DNA of 64,000 nt. Origin: Chachezhania antarctica. Lineage in GTDB: Bacteria; Pseudomonadota; Alphaproteobacteria; Rhodobacterales; Rhodobacteraceae. The notes beneath the pieces were generated by a model. It worked only from the letters and a program-made list of their open reading frames with translations. It ran no database searches and was not told where the DNA came from. The position numbers and the translations under genes were made by a program. Position 1 is the first letter of the stretch. Each line of letters opens with the position of its first letter. Shown here in pieces: positions 44,533-53,643 of the stretch. The DNA lies in the NCBI RefSeq assembly GCF_003646465.1, contig NZ_QZEX01000001.1:1-64000 (forward strand), written 5' to 3'.

Positions 44533-45135
44533 TCAGTCAAGAGCCCATCCTTCCGGTTTGAACAGCGGATCGGCGTAATGGCGGATCTCCATCTCGATCC
44601 CGTCCGACAATTGCGTGTTGTCGAGCGCGGCAGGCGACGGATGACGAAAGACACTGTCGCTGCCGTCGATGGTCGCGGCCTGTTTGTCGCGCTTGGCACC
44701 CAGCCGTTCGGCCAGCCGGATCGAAGCCAGGTTCTTCGGGTCGATGTAGCTGACCGCCCCGTCCCAGCCGTTCTTGTAGTAGTGGGCCCGCGCGGCATGG
44801 GTCGCTTCCAGCGCATAGCCGCGGCCTTCGGCGCCGGGCCAGATCACCCATGCGATTTCGGCCTCCGGCCATTTCGCCGGTTTCCAAGCGCCGGCCATGC
44901 CGTAGGTTTCGTCGGTCTTGCGGTCGTGGATCATCCACATGCCGTAGCCGCGGATCGCCCAGTGCCCGATCTCGGCGGCATAGAGCATCCACGATTCATA
45001 GGCGTTCAGCGGCCCGCCCATGAAGCGCGCGCGGTAGGACGTGAAGGTCGCCTTGAAATCGGGATAATCCTCGGGCTCGGGTCCGCGCAGGACCAGCCGT
45101 TCGGTTTCCAGGACGGGGATCGCGAGTTCGGTCAC
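44533..45135 (-). CDS. RimJ-like GNAT acetyltransferase 3 of a tandem triplet
   Basis: A 200-residue GNAT enzyme. The start is a GTG at 45135 overlapping the upstream gene's stop (GTGA). ETERLVLRGPEPEDYPDF begins the fold; EIAWVIWPGAEGRGYALEATHAARAHYYKNGWDGAVSYIDPKNLASIRLAERLGAK supplies the acetyl-CoA loop and the N-x-x-S-x-R-x-x-E motif of RimJ/RimL-type enzymes. Its C-terminal ~50 residues are longer than in its two relatives. It is clearly related to the two preceding genes, so the three arose by duplication. Confidence 0.9.
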   Translation of the reverse strand: MTELAIPVLETERLVLRGPEPEDYPDFKATFTSYRARFMGGPLNAYESWMLYAAEIGHWAIRGYGMWMIHDRKTDETYGMAGAWKPAKWPEAEIAWVIWPGAEGRGYALEATHAARAHYYKNGWDGAVSYIDPKNLASIRLAERLGAKRDKQAATIDGSDSVFRHPSPAALDNTQLSDGIEMEIRHYADPLFKPEGWALD

Positions 45136-45674
45136 GCAGGCACCCCCGCCGAGGGGTGGCGGAAGACAAGAGTGCCCTCCCAGCCGTCGAGGTCGGGATA
45201 GGGGAACCCTTCGTCGAGCGTGCAGCCCATGCGCATGGCCAACGCGATGGAGCGTTCGTTTTCCGGGTCGATATAGCTGATCGCCGTTGTCCAACCGAGA
45301 TTGTCATAGGCATAGGCACGCGCCGCTTGCGCGGCCTCGAACGCATAGCCCTTGCCTTCGGCCTCGGGCGACCACATCGACCAGCCGATCTCGCGATCGG
45401 TCCAGGATTCGGGGTACCACGGGCCGATGCCGCCCAGCGGGTGATCGCTGCCCTTTTCGGTCACGACGAACAGGCCGTAGCCCCGCATCACCCAATGACC
45501 GATGAGATTGCCCATGTTTCGCCACGCACCGTCACGGGTGTAGGGTCCACCGATAAAGCGCGCGCGGTCTGACACGAGGAAGTCGAGCGCCGCGTCCACG
45601 TCGCCTGCGTGCGGTGCGCGCAGGTTCAGGCGTTCGGTTTCGATCAACGGGGTATTCGCCAGTTTGATGGTCAT
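45132..45674 (-). CDS. RimJ-like GNAT acetyltransferase 2 of a tandem triplet
   Basis: A 180-residue GNAT enzyme. ETERLNLRAPHAGDVDAALDFLVSDRARFIGGPYTRDGAWRNMGNLIGHWVMRGYGLFVV shares its order and wording with the next gene (SYRARFMGGPLNAYESWMLYAAEIGHWAIRGYGMWMI). EIGWSMWSPEAEGKGYAFEAAQAARAYAYDNLGWTTAISYIDPENERSIALAMRMG is the acetyl-CoA segment. Both flanking gene junctions overlap by 4 bases. Substrates may be protein N termini or small amines; nothing here decides. Confidence 0.9.
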   Translation of the reverse strand: MTIKLANTPLIETERLNLRAPHAGDVDAALDFLVSDRARFIGGPYTRDGAWRNMGNLIGHWVMRGYGLFVVTEKGSDHPLGGIGPWYPESWTDREIGWSMWSPEAEGKGYAFEAAQAARAYAYDNLGWTTAISYIDPENERSIALAMRMGCTLDEGFPYPDLDGWEGTLVFRHPSAGVPA

Positions 45675-46195
45675 GCCAGCGCCCCCAGGTCATGCACGAT
45701 CACAACGTCGCCGGGATCTTCGCCGACGCCGTCGGGATCGATCACGCCGCCGATGCGCTTGCCCAGCGCGATGGAGCGGTCGTTCCGCGGGTCGATGATG
45801 TTGATCAGCCGGTCCCAGCCAAGGCTGTCGCGCGCCCAGACCATCACGGCCTGCGCCGCCTCGGCCGCGATTCCGCGGCCTTCGGCTTCGGGAACGACAA
45901 ACCAGCCCAGTTCGGGTTCGGGATAGCCGTCGGGTTCGTAGATCCCGACCTCGCCCAGGTAGGCGCCGGTTTCGCGGTCATCCACGCCGAAGGGCCCGTA
46001 GCCCCTGAGCTGCCAGTTCGCGACATCCGACGCCCAGACCCGCCATGCATCGGCGCGATCCATCATGCCGCGTTCGAATTCCGAACGCGGGGACGCGAAG
46101 AACGCCGCCCAGTGTTCGAAATCCGCGAGCTTCGGCTGGCGGAGGATCAGGCGGTCGGTTTCCAGCACCGGGAATTGGGAGAGCGGCGCGTTCAT
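45671..46195 (-). CDS. RimJ-like GNAT acetyltransferase 1 of a tandem triplet
   Basis: A 174-residue GNAT enzyme, first of three. ETDRLILRQPKLADFEHWAAFFASPRSEFERGMMDRADAWRVWASDVANWQLRGYGPFGV parallels its neighbours. ELGWFVVPEAEGRGIAAEAAQAVMVWARDSLGWDRLINIIDPRNDRSIALGKRIGG is the acetyl-CoA site. The start ATG at 46195 is 70 bases after ffh, with a repeat copy in between. The 3' end overlaps the next gene by 4 bases. Confidence 0.9.
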   Translation of the reverse strand: MNAPLSQFPVLETDRLILRQPKLADFEHWAAFFASPRSEFERGMMDRADAWRVWASDVANWQLRGYGPFGVDDRETGAYLGEVGIYEPDGYPEPELGWFVVPEAEGRGIAAEAAQAVMVWARDSLGWDRLINIIDPRNDRSIALGKRIGGVIDPDGVGEDPGDVVIVHDLGALA

Positions 46196-46237
46196 CGCAC
46201 GACCACTCCACGGCGCGCGTGGGGCGCCGTTGCAATT

Positions 46238-46264
46238 GAGTATTTGAAGAAAGAAGAAATCAGG
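46238..46264 (+). repeat. Dispersed GAGTATTT/AAGAAGAA intergenic repeat, copy 4 (partial)
   Basis: GAGTATTTGAAGAAAGAAGA follows a truncated 5' part. It lies between the ffh stop and the first GNAT start. The right half matches the copies at 20.07 and 34.42 kb, the CCTCCGGCG part is missing. Confidence 0.55.
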
Positions 46265-46265
46265 C

Positions 46266-47765
46266 TCATTTCTTCTTTCCGAAACCACTGAGACCTTGCG
46301 GCAAACCGCCGCCACCCAGGCCCGAGAGACCGCCGGGCATGGAGTTGCCCATCTGCTTGGCCGCCGCTTCCAGCGCCTTGGGGTCGGGCTGGCCCGCACC
46401 CATGCCGGGCATGCCGCCCTTGCCGGTCAGCGCGCGCATCGCCTGCTTCATGGCGCCGCCCTTCTGCTTGCCCAGTTTCTTCATCATGTCGCCCATCTGG
46501 CGGTGCATCTTCAGAAGCTTGTTCAGCTCGGCCACGTCCTGGCCCGCACCGGCGGCAATGCGTTTCTTGCGGCTGGCCTGCAACAGCTTGGGATTGGCGC
46601 GCTCCTTCTTCGTCATCGACTGGATCAGCGCGATCTGGCGCTTCAGGACCTTGTCGTCGAAGCCCGATTCCTGCACCTGCTTGGCCATCTTGCCCATGCC
46701 GGGCATCATCGACATCATGCCTTCCATGCCGCCCATCTTGAGCATCTGCTCCAGCTGCATGCGCAGGTCGTTCATCGAGAACTGACCCTTGGCCATGCGG
46801 CGCATCATCTTTTCGGCCTGTTCGGCCTCGATCGTTTCCTGCGCCTTTTCGACGAGCGACACGATATCGCCCATGCCGAGGATCCGGCCCGCGATACGCT
46901 CCGGCTCGAAGGTCTCGAGCGCGTCCATCTTTTCGCCCAGACCCACGAAGCGAATGGGCTTGCCGGTGACCGCGCGCATCGACAGCGCAGCCCCGCCGCG
47001 GCCATCGCCGTCCATCCGGGTGAGCACGACGCCGGTAACGCCGATCTTGTCGTCGAATTCGGTGGCGACGTTGACGGCGTCCTGCCCCGTCAGGCCATCG
47101 ACCACCAGCAGCGTTTCACGCGGGGAAACCACGTCGCGGACATCGGCGGCCTGCTGGATCAGCTCCTGATCGATATGCAGACGGCCCGCGGTGTCCAGCA
47201 TGTAGACGTCGTAGCCGCCAAGCGACGCCTGCGTCTTGGCACGCTTGGCGATCTGGACCGGGGTTTCGCCCTTCACGATCGGCAGCGTGTCGACGCCGAT
47301 CTGGGTGCCGAGGATCGCCAGCTGTTCCATCGCCGCGGGGCGGTTTGTGTCGAGCGAGGCCATCAGCACGCGCTTGCCGTCGCGGTCCTTCATTCGCTTG
47401 GCAAGCTTGGCGGTCGTCGTCGTCTTGCCCGAGCCCTGCAGGCCCACCATCAGGATCGGCGCGGGCGGCGTGTCGATCTTCAGCGCGCCGGGGTCTTCGG
47501 ACCCGGTCAGCGTGTCGACCAGCGCGTCGTGCACGATCTTGACGACCTGCTGGCCCGGCGTGACCGACTTGGTCACCGCCTGCCCGGTCGCCTGGTCCTG
47601 CACCTTCTTGACGAACGCGCGCGCCACGGGCAGCGAGACGTCGGCCTCAAGCAATGCCACGCGAACCTCGCGCAGGGCGGTCTTGACGTCGTCCTCGCTC
47701 AGCGCACCCTGCTTGGTCAGCCGGTCGAGAACGCCAGACAGGCGGTCGGACAGATTTTCAAACAT
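46266..47765 (-). CDS. ffh: Signal recognition particle protein
   Basis: Ffh binds signal sequences and, with 4.5S RNA and FtsY, targets inner-membrane proteins. The 499-residue protein has the N domain, the G domain with MVGLQGSGKTTTTAKLAKR, LDTAGRLHIDQEL and TRMDGDGRGGAALSMRAVTGKPIRFVG, and the M domain from about residue 300, rich in methionine (MKMGGMEGMMSMMPGMGKM). The tail is Gly/Met/Gln-rich. It heads the minus-strand run to trmD. No SRP RNA gene was found in the window. Confidence 0.98.
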   Translation of the reverse strand: MFENLSDRLSGVLDRLTKQGALSEDDVKTALREVRVALLEADVSLPVARAFVKKVQDQATGQAVTKSVTPGQQVVKIVHDALVDTLTGSEDPGALKIDTPPAPILMVGLQGSGKTTTTAKLAKRMKDRDGKRVLMASLDTNRPAAMEQLAILGTQIGVDTLPIVKGETPVQIAKRAKTQASLGGYDVYMLDTAGRLHIDQELIQQAADVRDVVSPRETLLVVDGLTGQDAVNVATEFDDKIGVTGVVLTRMDGDGRGGAALSMRAVTGKPIRFVGLGEKMDALETFEPERIAGRILGMGDIVSLVEKAQETIEAEQAEKMMRRMAKGQFSMNDLRMQLEQMLKMGGMEGMMSMMPGMGKMAKQVQESGFDDKVLKRQIALIQSMTKKERANPKLLQASRKKRIAAGAGQDVAELNKLLKMHRQMGDMMKKLGKQKGGAMKQAMRALTGKGGMPGMGAGQPDPKALEAAAKQMGNSMPGGLSGLGGGGLPQGLSGFGKKK

Positions 47766-48013
47766 GGGCGCTCGCGCTCCTTTTCATCTCTCATCTCCGG
47801 GTGCCCCCAACGTAGGAAGCGACAGCGCCAAGCACAAACGCACCAGTGGGCGCAACGCGCTGACTGGTGGCGATCCCGAATCAAACGGGACCGGAAGCCT
47901 GATCACTTCCGGAGATAGAAGGCGCGGATAAGCGGGGTACGGGTTGCTGTCAAGGGTGGCGGAGGTGGGCCGGCGGGCTACTATGCCGTTTCGTGGACGG
48001 GAGAACAGGTGCA

Positions 48014-48808
48014 ATGGCAACAGACGGCGTGGTCTTCGTGGCCGTGGGAGAAGGCTATCGGGACCTGGCCTGCCAGGCGGCGCGCAGCGTGCGGGCGTTC
48101 AACCCGGGCCTTGCCGTCGATATCTTCACCGACGGGCCGGTGGCGGCGGACCTGTTCGATCAGGTCCGCGAGGTCCCCTCGCGGCATCCGCGGGTGAAGC
48201 TGGACTGTTTCGCCCGGTCCCGGTTCGAACGGACGCTGTATCTGGATTCGGATGTGCTGGTGCTGAGCGGGTTCGGCGATCTGTTCGATGTGCTCGACAG
48301 GTTTCCGCTGGCCATGGCCCATGATGTGCGGCGCAGGTCGCCGATGATCCGGCAGGGGCACGCGGTGGAAACGCCCTATGCTTTCCCGCAGCTCAATTCC
48401 GGTGTGTTCCTGTATCGGCGCGGGGAGGAGACGGCGGCGTTCTTCCGCGACTGGAAGCGGCGCTATGACGAGGCCGGTCACCTGCGCGACCAGATCACGC
48501 TGAAGGACCTGTTGTGGGAAAGCGATATCCGGTTCTACGTGCTTCCGCCCGAATTCAACCTGCGCCGTACGCCGATGCTGGATGCGTGGGAGCCTTTGGA
48601 TGCGCGGCCGACGGTGGTGCATTCCCACCGGCTGCTTCAGCATATGCGCGGCAAGGGCCTTCGCGTGACAAGTGTGGCCGAGATTGCAGCCATGGAGCGC
48701 GCCGCCCTGGCCGAAGAATGGCGGCTGCACGTGGGCGATCCTGCGGAGAACACCGACCCTGTCGCGCGTTTCCGGGACGTGGACGAAGATTATGACAGCG
48801 GGCTGTGA
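48014..48808 (+). CDS. Putative GT8-like glycosyltransferase
   Basis: A 264-residue protein with a GT-A-type start, GVVFVAVGEGYRDLACQAARSVRAFNPGLAVDIFTDG, and the DxD motif in RTLYLDSDVLVLSGFGDLFDVLD, which binds a metal-nucleotide sugar. FPQLNSGVFLYRRGEETAAFFRDWKRRYDE is typical of GT8-like proteins. There is no membrane segment. The sugar and acceptor are unknown. The start at 48014 has GGGAG upstream; a GTG at 47993 is the alternative. It is a single gene, divergent from ffh. Confidence 0.78.
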   Translation: MATDGVVFVAVGEGYRDLACQAARSVRAFNPGLAVDIFTDGPVAADLFDQVREVPSRHPRVKLDCFARSRFERTLYLDSDVLVLSGFGDLFDVLDRFPLAMAHDVRRRSPMIRQGHAVETPYAFPQLNSGVFLYRRGEETAAFFRDWKRRYDEAGHLRDQITLKDLLWESDIRFYVLPPEFNLRRTPMLDAWEPLDARPTVVHSHRLLQHMRGKGLRVTSVAEIAAMERAALAEEWRLHVGDPAENTDPVARFRDVDEDYDSGL

Positions 48809-48924
48809 CCCTGTGTTTCACGTGCCGAGGGAATGAACGCATTCCTTCGACTGCCGCTGAAATGGCGCGCCAGCGGGTGGCACGCCCAAGCCGTCAGGCG
48901 CGCTGGTTTGATGCCCGGCCTGAC

Positions 48925-49302
48925 TTACCGCAATCGAAAATCCGCGAAATCGCCGGTGCCGCGATCCGACTGGAACCGGATCCGTTCCCCGTTGCTGCGC
49001 ACTTCCTGGCAATTGTAGCCAAGGTCATCGCCGCCCCAGTTCAACGAGCGGCAGAAATAGCCGTCCTGCCATTGCCAGTTGCCCGAAACCTTCCACGTCG
49101 CCCCGGTGCCCGTGATCTGCCCGTTCGGCGTGACCTGCAGCTTGACGAGCGGCCTGACCAGCGTCTGGCCTGACACGATCTCCCGGAACTGCGACTCGGA
49201 TGAAATGCGCGGCAAATCGGCCAGCGCCGCGCCGGCCGTACAACTCAGCATCACCAGTGCCGACCAGAGACCCTGCCGGGGTCTGAAACCAAACCGAACC
49301 AT
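48925..49302 (-). CDS. Secreted hypothetical protein
   Basis: A 125-residue exported protein. The signal peptide is LWSALVMLSCTAGAALA, cleaved after about residue 28. The mature part, SQFREIVSGQTLVRPLVKLQVTPNGQITGTGATWKVSGNWQWQDGYFCRSLNWGGDDLGYNCQEVRSNGERIRFQSDRG, is a compact beta-type domain with two cysteines. I have seen similar sequences as uncharacterised alphaproteobacterial proteins but know no function. It lies after dapB on the same strand, 78 bases away. Confidence 0.75.
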   Translation of the reverse strand: MVRFGFRPRQGLWSALVMLSCTAGAALADLPRISSESQFREIVSGQTLVRPLVKLQVTPNGQITGTGATWKVSGNWQWQDGYFCRSLNWGGDDLGYNCQEVRSNGERIRFQSDRGTGDFADFRLR

Positions 49303-49380
49303 GAGAAACCTCCGTCATCGATAGCCAATGAGGGGGATACGGGCACGCAGCCGGATCGGATCAATCGGTGTCTTCGGGGT

Positions 49381-50190
49381 CTAGAGTCCCAGAACGTCCA
49401 GCATCGAGTACTCTCCCGGCGCCTTGCCCTGCGCCCAGAGCGCGGCCTTCAGCGCGCCGCGGGCAAAGATCGCGCGGTCCGTGGCCACGTGGCGCAGGGT
49501 AATCCGCTCCCCGGCAGCGGCAAAAACCACGTCGTGCTCGCCAACCACATCCCCCATCCGCAACGCCGAAAACCCGATCTTGCCGCGTTCCCGCGCGCCG
49601 GTGATCCCGTCGCGGCCGCGGTCCGACATCTCCTTCAGCGAGATGCCCCGGCCTTCCGCCGCGGCCTCGCCCAGCATCAGCGCCGTACCCGACGGCGCGT
49701 CGACCTTCTTGTTGTGATGTGATTCGACGATCTCGATGTCGAAATCCTCGTCCAGCGCGGCGGCGACGGTCCGCGTCAGCTGCACCAGCAAATTCACGCC
49801 GAGGCTCATATTCCCGGCCCGCACGATGGGAACGCGCTGCGCGATACCCGCCAGGGCGGACAGGTCGGCCTCCTCGAAACCGGTCGTTCCGATGACATGC
49901 GCGGCCCCTGCCTGCGCCGCCGCTTCCGCGAAGGCCAGCGTTGCCGCGGGGGCGGTGAAATCCAGCACCGCCTGCGCCCCGTCAAAGGCTTGCGCGGGAT
50001 CGTCCGACACGGTCACGCCCAGCGCGGTACCGCCCATGGCGGTGCCCAGATCCTGCCCCACCCATGCATGGCCCGGCCGTTCGACCGCGCCCGTCAGCCG
50101 CGCGGTTTCGCTGTCCAGCACGGTCCGGATCAGCATCTGACCCATGCGCCCCGAGGCACCCGTCACCACAATACCCGGCAGATTGCCCAT
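49381..50190 (-). CDS. dapB: 4-hydroxy-tetrahydrodipicolinate reductase
   Basis: DapB reduces hydroxytetrahydrodipicolinate with NAD(P)H in lysine and diaminopimelate synthesis. The 269-residue protein has the nucleotide motif [15 protein letters not shown], the loop [13 protein letters not shown] and the catalytic region [50 protein letters not shown] is typical of the C-terminal part. The start at 50190 follows GGAAG; the frame is open further upstream. It is divergent from rbfA. The next enzyme, dapD, is at 30.7 kb. Confidence 0.97.
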   Translation of the reverse strand: MGNLPGIVVTGASGRMGQMLIRTVLDSETARLTGAVERPGHAWVGQDLGTAMGGTALGVTVSDDPAQAFDGAQAVLDFTAPAATLAFAEAAAQAGAAHVIGTTGFEEADLSALAGIAQRVPIVRAGNMSLGVNLLVQLTRTVAAALDEDFDIEIVESHHNKKVDAPSGTALMLGEAAAEGRGISLKEMSDRGRDGITGARERGKIGFSALRMGDVVGEHDVVFAAAGERITLRHVATDRAIFARGALKAALWAQGKAPGEYSMLDVLGL

Positions 50191-50291
50191 GTTCCGCTTC
50201 CTTTTTTCGCCCCGGCCCCTTGCACTGGGCGTCTGCCTATCCAATCTTCCCTGCCTTGGCAAAGCCCCACCGAGGGCGTAGAGGGAGACCC

Positions 50292-50693
50292 ATGGCAAAA
50301 CCCCGGACCAACGATGGCACTTCGCACGGCCCGTCCCAGCGGCAACTCCGCGTGGGAGAGCTGATCCGGCGGACTCTGTCCGAGGTTCTGGCCCGCGGCG
50401 ACGTCCACGATCCGGAGCTGAACCGGCTGTCGATCACGGTGGGCGAGGTCCGCACCTCTCCCGATCTGAAGATCGCCACCGCCTTCGTGCTGCCGCTGGG
50501 CGGCAAGGGGCAGGAGGACGTGATCGAGCTTCTCAGCCGCAACCGGGCGGAACTGCGGCGGATACTTGGCCGCAAGATGGCGCTGAAGCACACCCCGAAC
50601 CTGCGCTTCCGGCTGGACGAGACCTTCGATCAGATGGACGACACCCGCCGCCTGTTCGATCAGGAAGCGGTGCGCCGCGATCTCGACACGTGA
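50292..50693 (+). CDS. rbfA: 30S ribosome-binding factor RbfA
   Basis: A 133-residue KH-fold assembly factor needed for 16S maturation and cold growth. [97 protein letters not shown] is the family in full. The ATG at 50292 follows GAGGGAG. A GTG start of the next gene overlaps its stop (GTGA). It lies in the rbfA-truB-rpsO order usual in bacteria, with one extra gene. Confidence 0.96.
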   Translation: MAKPRTNDGTSHGPSQRQLRVGELIRRTLSEVLARGDVHDPELNRLSITVGEVRTSPDLKIATAFVLPLGGKGQEDVIELLSRNRAELRRILGRKMALKHTPNLRFRLDETFDQMDDTRRLFDQEAVRRDLDT

Positions 50694-51487
50694 GGCGGTG
50701 CGCTGACAGCGCATCCCACCCGGGCCACGCGCCGCTGATCCAGGCGGCCCTGCTGGTGCTGGCTGCGCTTGTCCTCCTCCTGCTTTCGCTGACGAAGGCC
50801 CATGCCGTGGACTGCAAGGACATCACCCACAAGGGCGCCACCTATTCCGTCTGCGAGGTCGACCCGGCGCAGGAGGACATTCGCCTCTTCCTCTATGACA
50901 AGGAAGGTCTGCCCTATGGCCATTTCTCGGCCGTCGACAGCGCGCTGGAAGCAGACGGCAAGACGCTGGCCTTCGCCATGAACGCCGGCATGTACCACGC
51001 CGACCGCGCGCCGGTGGGCCTGTACGTCGAAAACGGGACCGAAGTCATGAACGTCGTCCCCGGCCCCGGTCCCGGAAATTTTGGCATGGTCCCGAACGGC
51101 ATCTTCTGCGTGGGCGACGGCAGCGCCCAGGTCTACGAGACCGAAGATTTCCAGGACCGCGGACCGGCCTGCACCTTTGCCACCCAGTCCGGCCCCATGC
51201 TGGTGATCGCGGGCAAACTGCATCCCCGGTTCATCAAGGACAGCACGTCGCGCCATGTCCGCAACGGCGTCGGCACCTCGGCCGACGGCAGCCGCGTGGT
51301 CTTCGCGATCTCGCGCCAGGCGGTCAACTTCCACGATTTCGGCACCCTTTTCCGCGATATCCTCAAAACACCCAATGCGCTCTATTTCGATGGCAGCGTC
51401 TCCCGCCTTCATGCGCCTCAGATCAATCGTAGCGACCTGGGCCGCCAGCTCGGCCCCATCGTGGGCGTCGTCACCGACAAGAACTGA
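50690..51487 (+). CDS. Phosphodiester glycosidase (NAGPA) family exported protein
   Basis: A 265-residue protein starting with GTG at 50690, overlapping rbfA. A hydrophobic segment [20 protein letters not shown] acts as signal peptide or anchor. The mature part, [53 protein letters not shown] and [32 protein letters not shown], matches the DUF2233/NAGPA domain, known from the enzyme that uncovers mannose-6-phosphate. Bacterial substrates are not known. Coupling to rbfA looks like chance placement in an operon. Confidence 0.85.
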   Translation: MRRCADSASHPGHAPLIQAALLVLAALVLLLLSLTKAHAVDCKDITHKGATYSVCEVDPAQEDIRLFLYDKEGLPYGHFSAVDSALEADGKTLAFAMNAGMYHADRAPVGLYVENGTEVMNVVPGPGPGNFGMVPNGIFCVGDGSAQVYETEDFQDRGPACTFATQSGPMLVIAGKLHPRFIKDSTSRHVRNGVGTSADGSRVVFAISRQAVNFHDFGTLFRDILKTPNALYFDGSVSRLHAPQINRSDLGRQLGPIVGVVTDKN

Positions 51488-51495
51488 TCCCTCAA

Positions 51496-51558
51496 CTTCT
51501 TTGGTCGCAAGATACCTCCGGGGAGTCCGCGCAAAGCGCGGACGGGGGCAGAGCCCCC
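51496..51558 (-). repeat. Dispersed intergenic repeat (copy 5) with two following hairpins
   Basis: The minus strand reads CCCCGGAGGTATCTTGCGAC and ends CAAAGAAG, matching the copy at 34478-34506. Beside it are GTCCGCGC-AAA-GCGCGGAC (51525-51543) and GGGGGC-AGA-GCCCCC (51544-51558). It lies between the NAGPA-type gene and truB. Confidence 0.6.
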
Positions 51559-51656
51559 TGCCACGCCAACCACTCTTTCATCCCCGAAAGCAGTTGACCG
51601 CACCCCCGCCCCGGCGATAGGTGGCGCACCTCACGAACAGGATCGGCACGTACAGA

Positions 51657-52559
51657 ATGGCACGCAAGGGGCGCGACATTTCCGGATGGCTGGTGGTGGA
51701 CAAGCCCGCCGGCCCGACATCCACGGCAGTGGTCAACAAGGTCCGCTGGGCGTTCAACGCCAAGAAGGCCGGCCATGCCGGCACGCTCGATCCCGATGCG
51801 ACCGGCGTTCTGGCCATTGCATTGGGCGAGGCCACGAAGACCGTGCCCTACGTGACCGACGCGCTGAAGGCCTACCGCTTCACGGTCCGGCTGGGCGCGT
51901 CCACCAATACCGACGATGCGGAAGGCGAGGTGCTGTCCACCTCCGACCTCCGCCCCACGGATGACCAGATCAAGGACGCGCTCGGCGCCTTCGTGGGCGA
52001 TATCCAGCAGGTCCCGCCCGCCTTCTCGGCGGTCAAGATCGACGGCGAGCGCGCCTACAAACGCGCGCGCGACGGGGAAGAGGTCACGCTCGCCGCCCGC
52101 CCGCTCTGGGTCGAGGAGCTGTTGATGACAGGCCGCCCGGACGCGGACCATGTCGAACTGGAAATGATCTGCGGCAAGGGCGGCTATGTCCGCGCCATCG
52201 CCCGCGACCTGGGCGCAGCCTTGGGCTGCTACGGCCATGTCCTGACCCTGCGCCGCACGTGGTCCGGGCCCTTCGATGCCGAAGACGGCCTGACGCTCGA
52301 CATGATCGAGGAGATGGCCCGCACGCCAGAGCTCGACACCCACCTGCAACCGCTGGAAACCGGTCTCGTCGACCTGCCGGAGCTGAAGGCGACTCCCGAA
52401 GGGACGGTCCGTCTGCGCAACGGCAATCCCGGGCAGGTGCTGCCGGGAGACGTGGAATATGGCGACGAGGCCTGGGCATCCTCGGACGGCCGCGCGGTGG
52501 CCGTGGGCATCTACAGATCGGGCGAGCTGCATCCGGCCCGCGTTTTCAACACCACGTGA
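51657..52559 (+). CDS. truB: tRNA pseudouridine-55 synthase
   Basis: TruB makes pseudouridine at position 55 of tRNAs. The 300-residue protein has [21 protein letters not shown] and the catalytic Asp in [55 protein letters not shown] and [17 protein letters not shown] are family blocks. The ATG at 51657 gives the standard N terminus; the frame is open 36 bases further upstream. The stop overlaps the next GTG by 4 bases. Confidence 0.97.
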   Translation: MARKGRDISGWLVVDKPAGPTSTAVVNKVRWAFNAKKAGHAGTLDPDATGVLAIALGEATKTVPYVTDALKAYRFTVRLGASTNTDDAEGEVLSTSDLRPTDDQIKDALGAFVGDIQQVPPAFSAVKIDGERAYKRARDGEEVTLAARPLWVEELLMTGRPDADHVELEMICGKGGYVRAIARDLGAALGCYGHVLTLRRTWSGPFDAEDGLTLDMIEEMARTPELDTHLQPLETGLVDLPELKATPEGTVRLRNGNPGQVLPGDVEYGDEAWASSDGRAVAVGIYRSGELHPARVFNTT

Positions 52560-53071
52560 CGGGACCGGTCGAACGGACGCATGACGCGGACGGCACGCGG
52601 TCGACGGCGGTCTATTCGGCCTGCGAACGCTACCGCTATGCCCTGACCCGGGAATGGGACGCGTCGGCGGGGCGGATCACCTTCGTGATGCTGAACCCGT
52701 CAACCGCGTCCGAGCTTCGGAACGATCCCACCATCGAACGCTGTGAACGCCGGGCGCGGGCGTGGGGCTATGGTGCGTTCCGCGTGACGAACCTTTTCGC
52801 CTGGCGCGCCACTGACCCACGGGATCTGAAGCGTGCCGCCGAACCGGACGGGCCGGAGAACGAAGTCCGGGTGCTGGAAAGCGCAGCCTGGGCCGATCTC
52901 GTCCTCGCTGCCTGGGGCGTGCACGGCGCGCACAGGAACCGCGGCCCGGAAATCGCGGCGCTTTTGGGCGAAGCGGGAACGCCGGTGGCCCATCTGGGCC
53001 TCACCAAGGCCGGCCATCCCCGCCATCCGCTTTATGTCAGCTACGCCACCCGGCCCATCCCCTGGACCTGA
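52556..53071 (+). CDS. DUF1643 domain-containing protein
   Basis: A 171-residue protein beginning with GTG at 52556, inside the truB stop (GTGA). [68 protein letters not shown] is the DUF1643 signature. [15 protein letters not shown] and [16 protein letters not shown] follow. The family has no known function and often occurs on mobile or plasmid DNA as well as chromosomes. The frame is also open upstream within truB, but that is translation of another frame. Confidence 0.87.
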   Translation: MTGPVERTHDADGTRSTAVYSACERYRYALTREWDASAGRITFVMLNPSTASELRNDPTIERCERRARAWGYGAFRVTNLFAWRATDPRDLKRAAEPDGPENEVRVLESAAWADLVLAAWGVHGAHRNRGPEIAALLGEAGTPVAHLGLTKAGHPRHPLYVSYATRPIPWT

Positions 53072-53091
53072 CCGCGGCCTTCAAGCGAACC

Positions 53092-53144
53092 GCCGCGCGC
53101 CTGTCCCGCGGGGAGGGCGGGCGGGAGCGGGACAGGCGCGCGGC
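53092..53144 (+). repeat. G-quadruplex hairpin element C
   Basis: Perfect 18-base arms, GCCGCGCGCCTGTCCCGC (53092-53109) and its reverse complement at 53127-53144, enclose only 17 bases, GGGGAGGGCGGGCGGGA. The loop is thus a four-tract quadruplex motif with one-base loops, and there is no inner hairpin. It lies 21 bases after the DUF1643 stop and 160 before rpsO. It is the clearest of the four. Confidence 0.82.
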
Positions 53145-53304
53145 CCGGCCAGGAAACCCGAAACCATTTGCCTTTTCGTCCCCAACCTTCTAATGCGCGT
53201 CGTCCCGGCCCGACTCACGAAGGTGCCGGAACCTGACACTCCACGGGCCTGTGCTGGACGACATCCCGGCCTGCGCCATAACCCTGAACCTCAAGGAGAT
53301 CCCG

Positions 53305-53574
53305 ATGTCGATCACTGCCGAAGAAAAAGCCCGCGTCATGAAGGACTTCGCCACCAAGGACGGCGACACCGGTTCGCCCGAAGTGCAGGTGGCCATCCTG
53401 ACCTCGCGGATTTCGACGCTCACGGAACACTTCAAGACCCACAAGAAGGACAACCACGGCCGCCGTGGCCTTCTGAAGATGGTCGCCCAGCGCCGGAAGC
53501 TGCTGGATTACCTGAAGGCAAAGGATGAGGCCCGCTACAAGGACCTGATCGGCCGCCTCGGCATCCGCCGCTAA
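53305..53574 (+). CDS. rpsO: 30S ribosomal protein S15
   Basis: An 89-residue S15. [88 protein letters not shown] is the family throughout, with the helix residues that bind 16S helices 20-22. The ATG at 53305 follows AAGGAG. A rho-independent terminator follows. Unlike the usual rpsO-pnp adjacency, a MATE/HxlR pair separates it from pnp. Confidence 0.98.
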   Translation: MSITAEEKARVMKDFATKDGDTGSPEVQVAILTSRISTLTEHFKTHKKDNHGRRGLLKMVAQRRKLLDYLKAKDEARYKDLIGRLGIRR

Positions 53575-53595
53575 ACGCTGCGCATCGGAATTAAG

Positions 53596-53624
53596 AAGGC
53601 CGCGGTCTCCGGATCGCGGCCTTT
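53596..53624 (+). terminator. Rho-independent terminator of rpsO
   Basis: AAGGCCGCG (53596-53604) and CGCGGCCTT (53615-53623) form a 9-base stem with a 10-base loop, followed by TTTCGCGTTT. It separates rpsO from the convergent MATE gene. Confidence 0.85.
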
Positions 53625-53643
53625 CGCGTTTCAAAGGGCTTTC

